Of a stretch of DNA of 64,000 nt, positions 16,745 to 24,037 are shown in pieces. Source of the DNA: Myxococcus hansupus (GTDB taxonomy: Bacteria; Myxococcota; Myxococcia; Myxococcales; Myxococcaceae); NCBI RefSeq assembly GCF_000280925.3, contig NZ_CP012109.1, positions 3,058,501-3,122,500 of the forward strand. Reading direction: 5' to 3'. The notes below the pieces were generated by a model. That model was given only the letters and a program-made list of their open reading frames with translations, was not told the origin of the DNA and made no database searches. A program made the translations under genes and the position numbers. How positions within the stretch are numbered: the stretch's first letter is position 1; every line of letters begins with the position of its first letter.

Positions 16745-17182
16745 ATGGAAAAGCGGAGCGCAGGACTTGGCCTCTCGTGCCTCTTTGCCGTCGTGTCGCT
16801 GGGCTGTGCCAGCAGTAGCGCCACCAGCACGACGCTCCAACGCGATGCCTATGCCCTGGCGTCTTGCACCGACACGGTGTCGTGCTGCCTCCAGCGCAAC
16901 CCGGGAATGCCCGAAGCGTGCGGCCTTTCGGCGAGCGAGGCGGCATCGCATCTGGCCGGCGTCAAGATGGCCATGGAGGCGACGGACGACGCGCCCTCCG
17001 TAGATGATGCTCACAACGCAGAGCTGCCCGAGTGGAAGCGCCGCTGCATTTCGACATATGCCGAGTGCAAAAACGACGATTGGCGGGGGCCTGCTACGCC
17101 TGCTTTCGCTACTGCGAGGGGCAGCAGGAGTGGCCCCTCAACAAGTGTCGCCCGCGCACGGGCAAGAGGTAATCGCTCATGA
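16745..17182 (+). pseudogene. Cys-rich lipoprotein with frameshift (myxobacterial paralogous family, possibly SitA-like)
   Basis: Starts with a lipoprotein signal peptide (LFAVVSLGC, lipid Cys at residue 21) and a Cys-rich core DTVSCCLQRNPGMPEACGLSASEAA. The frame as given loses similarity after NDDWRG. One more G in the G5 run at 17085-17089 would instead read on into ACYACFRYCEGQQEWPLNKC and stop at 17172, just before the next gene, which restores a regular Cys-rich C-terminus. So the gene is either a recent frameshift, phase-variable or a sequencing artefact. A decayed paralog lies at 22765-22971 on the other strand, also next to a DUSAM gene. The Cys-rich ending recalls myxobacterial SitA-type lipoprotein toxins exchanged by contact; this is from memory and unverified. 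Confidence 0.75.
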
Positions 17183-17556
17183 CCGACGATCTCGAATGGG
17201 AGCCAGTTCGCGCGCTGGCACGGCGAATCCGAAGCGGGGAGTCGCTGACGCTGACGGACGAGGTGAAAGCGCTGTTGATACGAACCGCTCCCGAAGTGGG
17301 CATCAGCGCCGCCGATGCCACTCAAGCACTCGGCTCGCGCGCCAGTGCGGAAGCGCTGCTCCTGGAGTGCGCGCGTCGCATCAAGGAGGGCTCGGATCGC
17401 ATCGTGGACGCGCTCTATCGCGCCAAGCGCTATCGGCAGGCGGGGGACTACGACAATGCCCGGCAGGAAATGCGCGATGTGCTCGCCGTCGAAGTGGTGC
17501 CGCTCTACCGCGAGATAGCGGAAGGCCAGCTCGAGGACCTGGCAGATGCGCCGTAG
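17179..17556 (+). CDS. DUSAM-domain (DUF2379-type) protein
   Basis: 125 residues matching the myxobacterial DUSAM family (formerly DUF2379; function unknown to me). Typical features are the opening EWEPVRALARRIRSGESLTLTDEVKALL, then IKEGSDRIVDALYRAKRYRQAGDYDNARQEMRDVLAVEVVPLYR and the acidic end. It is all-helical, soluble and has no signal peptide. A full paralog is encoded at 22401-22781 on the other strand, again directly downstream of a copy of the Cys-rich lipoprotein, so the two genes form a duplicated module. The constant pairing suggests that this cytoplasmic protein acts with the lipoprotein, for example as an accessory or protective partner (inference). AGAGG lies 9 nt before its ATG. 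Confidence 0.8.
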   Translation: MTDDLEWEPVRALARRIRSGESLTLTDEVKALLIRTAPEVGISAADATQALGSRASAEALLLECARRIKEGSDRIVDALYRAKRYRQAGDYDNARQEMRDVLAVEVVPLYREIAEGQLEDLADAP

Positions 17557-17588
17557 CGCGGGCCTCGCAGGGACAAGAGGAGATGGGC

Positions 17589-17680
17589 ATGTTCCGAAGC
17601 GCTCGATTGGGACCTGGTCCAAGCGCTGGCTCGGCGTGTTGATGGATTGCTCGAATCCTGTCCAGCGGCGCCCGATGCCC
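17589..17680 (+). pseudogene. N-terminal remnant of a second DUSAM gene
   Basis: From 17593 the frame reads SEALDWDLVQALARRVDGLLES, clearly the beginning of a DUSAM protein (compare MSEKVDWDPIRALARRV of the copy at 22781). The ATG at 17589 is one base out of frame with it because of an extra T. Similarity ends after about 22 residues. An internal DUSAM piece in the same orientation lies at 22211-22400. Confidence 0.65.
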
Positions 17681-17721
17681 GATTGTCCGGGATGCGCGGG
17701 TTTCGCTAGCTTGCCGCGGCC

Positions 17722-18320
17722 ATGCGAACACCGTCTACGCCGCCCGAGCCGTTGTCTCAGGTCAAGAAGCTCACCATCGCCCTCGCCGCTTTCGGGGCCT
17801 GGCGCTCGTCGCGGTGGTGGCTGTGGCGGTGGCCGCGGGAACCGCGCCCATGGGCTGGATGCGGACCACGGACGTGGGACAGCTTCCGGAGTTGACCGCC
17901 ATCCAGGCGCAGTTGTCGTCCCTCGACGCGTGCGAGATGCAGTACGGGAGTCGAAGTCGCGCGAACAGGGTGGGCTCGACGGGTTCTCATAAGACGATTC
18001 GGGTCGTGCCCTGCGGGACTCACTCTGCCTTTGGGATCTCCGTCGGGGTGCCGCAGGCGCTGCAGGCGCGCGGTGTCGCCTTCAACCTGAAGCGGGACTC
18101 CGTGAAAGCGCCTTGGAAGATCCTGATCGAGAAGGAGGAGACGGCGTTCCCCGCGCTCAAGCAGTCGCTCGAACAGCTCACGCCCCTGCTGCTCACGCAG
18201 TATCCGATCGAGCGTCAGCGTGACGCCGACGAGCGGGCGCGGTCGGCACGCGACTGGGCGGCGTACAAGGATGCGGAGCGCGCTCGCAAAGAAGCGGCGA
18301 AGAATTCTTATCCGGAGTGA
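17722..18320 (+). pseudogene. Tandem single-pass membrane protein, copy A (frameshifted)
   Basis: First of four related genes (A-D). From ATG 17722 the frame gives a short N-terminus and the start of a membrane helix (KKLTIALAAFG), then leaves the family pattern. From about 17800 a different frame continues the helix (LALVAVVAVAVAAG) and the full extracytoplasmic domain: APMGWMRTTDVG, LSSLDACEMQYGSR, VVPCG, APWKILIEKEETAFPALKQSL and the C-terminus EAAKNSYPE. One more G in the G4 run at 17794-17797 would join the two into a ~198-residue protein like copy B. Function unknown. TAGCTT lies 9 nt before the ATG. Confidence 0.7.
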
Positions 18321-18357
18321 GAACCGCGCCGCTGCGGAGTCCTGCTGATGCGGCTGC

Positions 18358-18400
18358 CGCCCGAATCCAGTCGGGCGACGCCCGTTGCCCGATTTTCTTT
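18358..18400 (+). terminator. Hairpin with T-rich tail between copies A and B
   Basis: CGCCCGA (18358-18364) pairs with TCGGGCG (18371-18377), followed by a second short GGGCG/CGCCC pairing and the T-rich stretch GATTTTCTTTC. This may end the transcript of copy A; copy B has its own -10-like box at 18417. Confidence 0.4.
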
Positions 18401-18431
18401 CAAGAGCGAGCTCCTTTAGGGTTCGGCGGCA

Positions 18432-19016
18432 ATGGAAACATCGCCTACGCCGCCCGCGAGAATGTCGCAGGGCAAGAAAATCCTGATGGTCACTTTCGCC
18501 GTGTCGCTGCTCGTGGCGCTCATGGCGGTGGTGATCACGGGCCTCGCGCCCATGGGCTGGATGCGGACCACGAACGTGGGACCGCTTCCGGAGTTGGCCG
18601 CCGTCCAGGCGCAGTGGTCGTCCCTGGACGCGTGCGAGGTCGAATACGGAGCTCGGAAACGGTTGGGGGGGAAGTGGATGCTCGGTTCCAGGGAGACGGC
18701 CTACGTCACGCCCTGCGGGTCCTCTTATCGGGTCTTCGTCAGCGTGCCTCCGGAGCGACAGGTGGACGGCGTCGCCTTCGACATGACGCGGAGCTCGGTG
18801 AATGCGCCCTGGAAGATCCTGGTCGTGAAGGAGAAGACCTCGTTCCCCGCGCTCAAAAACTCGCTCGAACAGCTCGCCCCCCACCTCCTCACGCAGTACC
18901 CCATCGAGCGTCAACGTGATGCCGACCTGGATGCGCGCTGGGCTCGCGAGCGGGCGGAAAAGAAGGAGGCGGAGCGCACTCTCAAAGAAGCGGCGAAGAA
19001 TTCTTATCCGGAGTGA
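18432..19016 (+). CDS. Tandem single-pass membrane protein, copy B
   Basis: 194 residues. A short cytoplasmic N-terminus with a GKK motif precedes one transmembrane helix (ILMVTFAVSLLVALMAVVITGLA), so the remaining ~155 residues face the periplasm. Shared with copies A, C and D: a Cys after the helix (SLDACEVEYG), a second Cys (VTPCGSS), WKILVVKEKTSFPAL, LEQLAPHLL and the C-terminal KEAAKNSYPE. The paired Cys suggest a conserved disulfide. B is closest to A. I do not recognise the family. TAGGGT ends 9 nt before the ATG and no ribosome-binding site is seen. The location beside lipoprotein/DUSAM modules would fit an envelope immunity or accessory role (inference). Confidence 0.8.
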   Translation: METSPTPPARMSQGKKILMVTFAVSLLVALMAVVITGLAPMGWMRTTNVGPLPELAAVQAQWSSLDACEVEYGARKRLGGKWMLGSRETAYVTPCGSSYRVFVSVPPERQVDGVAFDMTRSSVNAPWKILVVKEKTSFPALKNSLEQLAPHLLTQYPIERQRDADLDARWARERAEKKEAERTLKEAAKNSYPE

Positions 19017-19091
19017 ACTTCCCGCCTTTTTCACGCGCCCCCCGTTCAGGGGTTTTCGGTGGGTGCGCGTTGCATTTAGGTTCGTGCCCCG

Positions 19092-19685
19092 ATGACTCAA
19101 AGAGCGACGCAGCCCGGGCGAAAGTCCGGCAACGCCACCGTCATCCGCCTCCTGGCGGTCGCTGTGTTTGTCGGCCTCATGGGTGGCGGGGCGATGCTGC
19201 TCAATGGCGGCGGAATGGGCGGCGGCTTGCATTCCGATGTCGGCGGCAATCCAGAACTGGCGCCGTTCCAGGCGCAGTTACAGGCGTTGAATGCCTGCAT
19301 CATTGAATACGGCGCGCGGCGAGGCGTGGCGAGGCACCGCTGGTTGGGCTCCTCCAAGTACGTCTCCGTCTCGCACTGTGACGGGCCGTCGGCCTCCTCT
19401 GTCTCTATCTCCGTTCCGGAGGAGTTGCAGTCACGCAAGGTCGCCTTCGCCATGAAGCGGAGCTCCAGGTCCGCGGCTTGGAAGGTTCTCGTCGACAAGG
19501 AGGAGACCTCGTTCCCGGATCTCAAGCAGTCGCTCCAGCAGCTCGCGCCGCTCCTCGTGGAGAAGTATCCAGAGGAACTCGCCAATGCAGTCCAGCGGCG
19601 GGCGGACAGCGAGCGCGCGCAGCAGGAGTACAAGGACGCCGAACGTTCTCGCAAGGAAGCGGCGAAGAACTCCTATACCGAGTGA
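19092..19685 (+). CDS. Tandem single-pass membrane protein, copy C
   Basis: 197 residues with the same plan as copy B: one helix (VIRLLAVAVFVGLMGGGAMLL), a Gly-rich linker (NGGGMGGGLH), Cys in LNACIIEYGARR and SHCDG, then AWKVLVDKEETSFPDLKQSLQQLAPLL and the ending KEAAKNSYTE. More diverged from A and B than they are from each other. TAGGTT ends 9 nt before the ATG. Copy D starts 10 nt after its stop, so C and D are likely one transcript. Confidence 0.8.
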   Translation: MTQRATQPGRKSGNATVIRLLAVAVFVGLMGGGAMLLNGGGMGGGLHSDVGGNPELAPFQAQLQALNACIIEYGARRGVARHRWLGSSKYVSVSHCDGPSASSVSISVPEELQSRKVAFAMKRSSRSAAWKVLVDKEETSFPDLKQSLQQLAPLLVEKYPEELANAVQRRADSERAQQEYKDAERSRKEAAKNSYTE

Positions 19686-19695
19686 GTCACTGGAC

Positions 19696-20283
19696 ATGAA
19701 GACACTGCCTTCGGAGCCGGCGCGGACGTCCGGCAAGGGCGCGATTTTCATCTTCGCCGCGGTCGCGATGGTGGGCGGCGTGGCCGCGACGACGTTCCTG
19801 TTGAACCGGAAACCGACCGACATCGGGATGATCGGCAAGACGGACGTCGGGGGCCTGCAGGCGCTGGCCGGCATCCAGGTGCAACTGCGTCCCCTGCGGG
19901 CGTGCAGCGCCCAATACGGGGAGCGGGGGAGGCGAGGGAGGACGGGTTCGCACACGGAGGTCATCGTCACCGCGTGTGAGAATGACGGCTTCGGGTTCGT
20001 CCGCATCTCTGTCCCCACCGAGCGCCAGGTGGAGCGAGTCGCTTTCAATCTGGCGCGAAACTCCATCTCCGAGCCCTGGAAGATCCTGGTCGAAAAAGAT
20101 CAGGTGCCCTTTCCGGAACTCGAGCGGGCACTCACGCAGCTCGCGCCCTTCCTCGCCGAGGAGGTTCCCTCGAAGCTGGCCCAAGCCGTCGAGGAGAAGC
20201 TCGCGGCTGACCGCGAGTTTCAGGAGCGCAAGGCCGCGGAGCCTGCTCGCAGGAAAGCGGCGCAAGACTCATATCCGGAGTGA
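19696..20283 (+). CDS. Tandem single-pass membrane protein, copy D
   Basis: 195 residues, the most diverged of the four: helix AIFIFAAVAMVGGVAATTFLL, Cys in PLRACSAQYGER and VTACEND, then EPWKILVEKDQVPFPELERALTQLAPFL and a C-terminus KAAQDSYPE that still carries the family tag S-Y-x-E. It is read from an ATG 10 nt after the stop of copy C. Its 3' end abuts a short minus-strand fragment downstream of the patatin-like gene, which may mark the edge of the inserted array. Confidence 0.78.
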   Translation: MKTLPSEPARTSGKGAIFIFAAVAMVGGVAATTFLLNRKPTDIGMIGKTDVGGLQALAGIQVQLRPLRACSAQYGERGRRGRTGSHTEVIVTACENDGFGFVRISVPTERQVERVAFNLARNSISEPWKILVEKDQVPFPELERALTQLAPFLAEEVPSKLAQAVEEKLAADREFQERKAAEPARRKAAQDSYPE

Positions 20284-20467
20284 GGCGCCGGGCGGAGGGG
20301 CCGGGCCCGAGGTACGCGTCCAGGTGCACGTGGCCCCTGGCGTCGAAGCCGACGCCTGCGGTCTCCAGCAGCTCGCGCTGTCGGGCGCCGGAGGTGCGGA
20401 TGTCGCCCGTGCCGTTGATGATGCGCTGCCGGGGCGCGCTCGTGGCTCGCGAGCCCAGGGCCGCCAT
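20284..20467 (-). other. Possible truncated ORF downstream of the patatin-like gene
   Basis: An ATG at 20467, 15 nt after the patatin-like stop, opens a frame with normal-looking composition for about 55 residues (e.g. INGTGDIRTSGARQRELLETAG, FDARGHVHLDAYLGPGP) and then runs antisense into copy D. It may be the start of a gene cut off when the tandem array arrived. I do not recognise it. Confidence 0.25.
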
Positions 20468-20482
20468 GGTGTGGCCCGGCCT

Positions 20483-22066
20483 TCAGGCGGCCACGGACTG
20501 TTGGTCCTCGGGCTGGGGGCGCTGCGGGTTGAGCACGGACCATTCCTGGCGCAGCCGCTCATAGAGGGCGTTGAGCGGCTGGCCCGGGGCCTCGAACTGG
20601 CCGGTGTGGTGGTCGATGAGGTGGCGCAGCAGCACGAAGCAGAGGGTGGCCGCGCCGGCGGACTCCACGGCGGTGAACTGGCGGGCCTGCGTGAACCAGA
20701 GCGTGGTGGGCATCTGGCAAGCTTGGGTGCCCAGCGCGACCAGGTGCGGGCCGGGCTTGAGCCACGGGTGCTTCGCGAACAGGTGGGGGCGGTCCACGGT
20801 GAGCGCGGTGATGAGGTTGGACACGCGCCGGTCCTTGAAGCGGCGGTCCTGGTAGAGCTGACTGAAGACGAGGCCGCGCACGCGCTTCATGAACACCTGC
20901 GACGTCATCGCCAGCATCGATGTGACGCGCAGGACGAGCATCTGTGCGAACTCCAGCACCGTGAGCTTCTTGAACGAGGGCCAGACGTCCAGGTCCATCT
21001 GCCGCTTGAGGAGCGCCATGACGTCGTTGAGTCGCGCGCGCGCCCAGACCAGCGCGGTGGCCGCCGCCGCGCTCATCAGGCCGGGAATCAGATACAGGAA
21101 GTAATCGCTCGGGGACCAGGCACCCTGGCTCGCGGTTTCGAAGCCGCGCCACGCGAGGATGGCGGCGGAGGCCAGCGTCAGCGCGAACAGGCCATAGGCC
21201 ATCCAGGAGACGCCATCGAGCGTCACCCAGCCGCGCTTCGTGGGGTTCTCCGGGACGTCGTACATGCGCGGGCTCTGGGTGCTCACGTCGGAGATGATCA
21301 ACGTGGGCGGCGGTTCGGACGCGCCATACGCCAGCATCAGGCTGTCGATGCCCTGGTTGTCATAGATGCCGCCATCCATCAGGGGCAGTCCGCCCTCGAA
21401 CTTCGGGCCCAGCTCCTGCTTCGCCGTGTCGAGCGGGTAGTCCTGGGGCCAGTGGAACTGCTGGGGGAAGACGAGGGGCTCGAAGCCGCCGGGGAAGCAG
21501 GACGATGCGGCGGCGATGTCCGCCAGCCGCACGTGCTGGCCCACGGAGCGGGGCACCCGGTAGCCGTTGTTGCCCAGCAGCGCGCCGGGCCTGTCGCTGC
21601 GGCGGAAGCGGAAGTCCAGGCCGGTGTGGAACTCGGTGGTGTTGAAGATGGCCTCCTTCAACTGCACGCGGTCCGAGTCCAGGACCGCGCCCAGTCGCCG
21701 GTCGCCCAGGAAGTCGGGCCGCGCGTAGATGTCCGAGGCGGAGCGGATGAGGCTGGCCCACGCGTGGCTGCCGTGGTCACGGTTCGACGTGAGTCCGGTG
21801 AGGGCCTCGGCGATGACGTTGGTGCGCTGGAGATAGCCGGAGTAGCCGGCATGGAACTCGCGGAACGACTTGCCTTCCAACTGGCTCGTCACCCAGGCCA
21901 GCCCCGTGAGCGTGCCGCCGGACACGGTGGACAGACCCACCACGTCGGGGAGCAGCCCCACGGCGTCCAGAAGGCGCAGCGCCCCCAGGTGGAAGGCCGC
22001 CGCGCGGTAGCCACCCCCTGACAGTGACAAGGCGAGCGGTCCGAGAGACGTGGGTTCTGGGCTCAT
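20483..22066 (-). CDS. Patatin-like phospholipase with two transmembrane helices
   Basis: 527 residues. The patatin catalytic Ser-Asp dyad is complete: oxyanion loop SGGGYRAA (residues 16-23), nucleophile Ser49 in TVSGGTLTG and Asp231 in LMDGGIYDNQG. Two predicted membrane helices follow the catalytic domain (about residues 288-307 and 322-343), then a ~180-residue C-terminal helical region. Patatins hydrolyse acyl chains from membrane lipids; here the active site would be held at the cytoplasmic face of the inner membrane. The gene is divergent from the DUSAM fragment and lies inside the accessory island. A possible -10 TATGCT lies ~45 nt upstream of the ATG. It may be a toxin or defence effector or an ordinary lipase; sequence alone does not decide. 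Confidence 0.88.
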   Translation of the reverse strand: MSPEPTSLGPLALSLSGGGYRAAAFHLGALRLLDAVGLLPDVVGLSTVSGGTLTGLAWVTSQLEGKSFREFHAGYSGYLQRTNVIAEALTGLTSNRDHGSHAWASLIRSASDIYARPDFLGDRRLGAVLDSDRVQLKEAIFNTTEFHTGLDFRFRRSDRPGALLGNNGYRVPRSVGQHVRLADIAAASSCFPGGFEPLVFPQQFHWPQDYPLDTAKQELGPKFEGGLPLMDGGIYDNQGIDSLMLAYGASEPPPTLIISDVSTQSPRMYDVPENPTKRGWVTLDGVSWMAYGLFALTLASAAILAWRGFETASQGAWSPSDYFLYLIPGLMSAAAATALVWARARLNDVMALLKRQMDLDVWPSFKKLTVLEFAQMLVLRVTSMLAMTSQVFMKRVRGLVFSQLYQDRRFKDRRVSNLITALTVDRPHLFAKHPWLKPGPHLVALGTQACQMPTTLWFTQARQFTAVESAGAATLCFVLLRHLIDHHTGQFEAPGQPLNALYERLRQEWSVLNPQRPQPEDQQSVAA

Positions 22067-22210
22067 GTGGGAGTGTCCTGGGGCGCCGCGAGGGAGACAC
22101 TGTTCAGCATAGGACAGTTGCGTCGCGAGGATGACAGGGGCGGTATCGGTCCGTGCCGCGCGTCAGGTCGCGGCGACTGGGAGGCCCATCAGGCAGGGAG
22201 GTACGTGTCG

Positions 22211-22400
22211 AGACGGGCTCTCCAACCCGACGAAAGCGCAGCCGTCCTCGTGAGGGAGATTGCGTCCCGCATCACCAATGGCTCGCGCCGCCTGTCCCGC
22301 ATGTTGGTTGAAGTGGACCGCCGTCGCGATGCCGGCGACGTAGATGGCGCCCGGCAACTGCTCCACGACGCCCTGGCGGTCGAAGTGGTGCACCACCACG
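22211..22400 (+). pseudogene. Internal fragment of a DUSAM gene
   Basis: Reads ALQPDESAAVLVREIASRITNGSRR then MLVEVDRRRDAGDVDGARQLLHDALAVEVV, matching about residues 50-105 of a DUSAM protein. Both ends are missing: similarity starts abruptly near 22211 and stops at 22400, where the sequence passes directly into the stop codon of the oppositely oriented DUSAM gene. The 22067-22210 stretch upstream shows nothing recognisable. Confidence 0.7.
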
Positions 22401-22781
22401 CTACGGCTCGTCCGCCATTTCTTCGAGCTGACCCTGTGCCGTCGCTCGGTAGCGCGGTACCTCCTCGACGGCGAGCACATCTCGCATTTCCTGGCGGGCG
22501 CTGTCGAAGTCTCCGGCCTTCTGGTGGCGGTACATCCTGTGTAACGCGTCCATCAATCTGTTGGACCCGTCCGTGATGCGTCGCGAGGTCTCGTTGAGGA
22601 GGTCCAAGGCGCCCGCCTCTGTCGTGAGCGCGCGCGCAGCATTGGCATCGCTGATGCCTACTTCTCGCGCTGTGCGCCGGAGGAGTGCGCGCACATCCTC
22701 GTCAAGGACGAGTGGCGCCCCCTCCCGGATGACCCGGCGTGCCAGCGCGCGGATGGGGTCCCAGTCAACCTTTTCGGACAT
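22401..22781 (-). CDS. DUSAM-domain (DUF2379-type) protein, second full copy
   Basis: 126 residues, clearly homologous to the protein at 17179-17556 over its whole length (shared: RALARRV, EVGISDANAARAL, GSNRLMDALHRMYRHQKAGDFDSARQEMRDVLAVEEVP, and the C-terminal QLEEMADEP). No signal peptide. GAAGAGG precedes the ATG at a good distance. It starts inside the 3' end of a decayed Cys-rich lipoprotein gene, repeating the lipoprotein-DUSAM order seen at 16.7-17.5 kb but inverted. Its own reading frame is intact although the lipoprotein partner is not, so it may be kept for itself. Function unknown. Confidence 0.8.
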   Translation of the reverse strand: MSEKVDWDPIRALARRVIREGAPLVLDEDVRALLRRTAREVGISDANAARALTTEAGALDLLNETSRRITDGSNRLMDALHRMYRHQKAGDFDSARQEMRDVLAVEEVPRYRATAQGQLEEMADEP

Positions 22782-22971
22782 GCGTCACCTCTTCCACAGT
22801 CATCTTGACGCCGGCCATGTGAGAGGCGGCTTCGCTCGCCGTAAGACCGCACATTTCGGGCATGCCTGGGTTTCGTTGGATGCAGCACGAGACAGTGTCA
22901 GTGCAGGTTGCCAGCGCGTAGGCATCGCGGCGACTCGCCGTGCCGGTGGCAGTGCTGGAGCAGCCCAGCGG
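22765..22971 (-). pseudogene. Decayed Cys-rich lipoprotein paralog
   Basis: The frame reads PLGCSSTATGTASRRDAYALATCTD and SCCIQRNPGMPEMCGLTASEAASHMAGVKM, nearly identical to the core of the lipoprotein at 16745. The hydrophobic signal peptide is lost (preceded by RPGGSLPQ), and after GVKM the C-terminal half is absent, the frame stopping inside the DUSAM start region. So a deletion removed the whole Cys-rich C-terminus, and the N-terminus is also broken. Upstream, the frame stays open but is not protein-like. Confidence 0.75.
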
Positions 22972-23084
22972 CTGGGGTAGGCTGCCCCCTGGTCTCTGTG
23001 TTGGTGGCCGAGTCCCATTCGATTGGCCCTGCTCCAACGTCGTGGATATCGGCACTGGCGTGATGCGCTCGGCTGGCTCGTCGC

Positions 23085-23990
23085 TCACGGGAACTCGATG
23101 TTGCCGAGGATGACGGGGCGCTTGCCGTCCTCTCCCCACAGCGTCAGGGTGAAGGGGCCTCGTGGTGCGACTTCCACGGGCTCGGTCTCCACCAGGATGT
23201 CCATTTCGTCGCCGGGGTTGATGGCGGCCGGGGCCCATACCCGCGCGATCTTCAACTCCGCGCCATCGGGACCGACCAATGCCGCGCCGGTGACTTGCCA
23301 GGGCTTCGCACCCAGCGGGTTCTTCAGGCCCACGACCACCAACATGCTCCGGGCCCGGAAGGTCATCCCGGCCCGAAGCACCAGGCTGTTCCTCGCGTGT
23401 CTCCGGACGTCCAGAAGCTCTCGTGTGGCGACGCCTGCGCCGCCCATGACTCCACTCACCCACAGCCCCATCAAGCCACCGGGGCGCGCCTGCGCCGCGC
23501 GCAGCCGCGCGTTCTCCTCACGCAGTTCCTGAAGCGTCCGCTGCGTCTCGCGCAGTTCCCGTTGGAGCGAGGCCGCTGTGCGCGCTCGCCGGAAGATCTC
23601 CACCTGCCGCTCCGCTCGCGCGGGCGTCGCCACGACGAGGTGGAGCGTGGCCTGGGTAGGGACCGCTCCGTCCGCGAAGTACACCGTGAGCGAGGCGCGG
23701 GATTCGTCAGTCACGGGCTCCTCTGGCACCAAGATGAGGAGTTCACCGTCCACGACCCGGCGGAAGCTCCCTGGGCCAGTCGTCTCGGCGCGTACCAGGG
23801 GCGTGTCGAAGCGCAACACCGTGACGACGCCTTCTCCAACCCGGATTTCAGGCGGCTGGCCGCACCACGCATCGCCCAACGCAATGGGACGCTCCGTCGA
23901 CTCACGGCAGGAGGTGGGCTGGGCGTACGCGGGCTCCGCGGGCAGGGCCGCGAAGGCAAGGGCAATCAGGATGGGCAGTGGCGTGAACAC
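23085..23990 (-). CDS. DUF2381-type exported protein
   Basis: 301 residues. A signal peptide (LPILIALAFAALPAEPAYA) is followed by a beta-rich domain (IRVGEGVVTVLRFDTPLV, ELLILVPEEPVTDESRASLTVYFADG), a short coiled coil (RELRETQRTLQELREENARLRAA) and a second domain. This matches the myxobacterial paralogous family DUF2381 as I remember it; the function is unknown. Such genes often sit next to receptor-type Ser/Thr kinases, and here the kinase gene lies 47 nt upstream, so the pair is probably one transcript and the two proteins may meet in the periplasm. The GTG at 23990 has GGGAAG 9 nt upstream; a TTG two codons earlier is too close to it. Confidence 0.82.
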   Translation of the reverse strand: MFTPLPILIALAFAALPAEPAYAQPTSCRESTERPIALGDAWCGQPPEIRVGEGVVTVLRFDTPLVRAETTGPGSFRRVVDGELLILVPEEPVTDESRASLTVYFADGAVPTQATLHLVVATPARAERQVEIFRRARTAASLQRELRETQRTLQELREENARLRAAQARPGGLMGLWVSGVMGGAGVATRELLDVRRHARNSLVLRAGMTFRARSMLVVVGLKNPLGAKPWQVTGAALVGPDGAELKIARVWAPAAINPGDEMDILVETEPVEVAPRGPFTLTLWGEDGKRPVILGNIEFP

Positions 23991-24037
23991 GGACAATCAC
24001 TTCCCTGACATGCGGAACAGGCCGGTGGTGGAGGCCA

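Noticed and set aside
22978..23463. Minus-strand coding region upstream of the decayed lipoprotein
   Set aside because: The frame is open but antisense to the DUF2381 gene and lacks a signal peptide or any family pattern.
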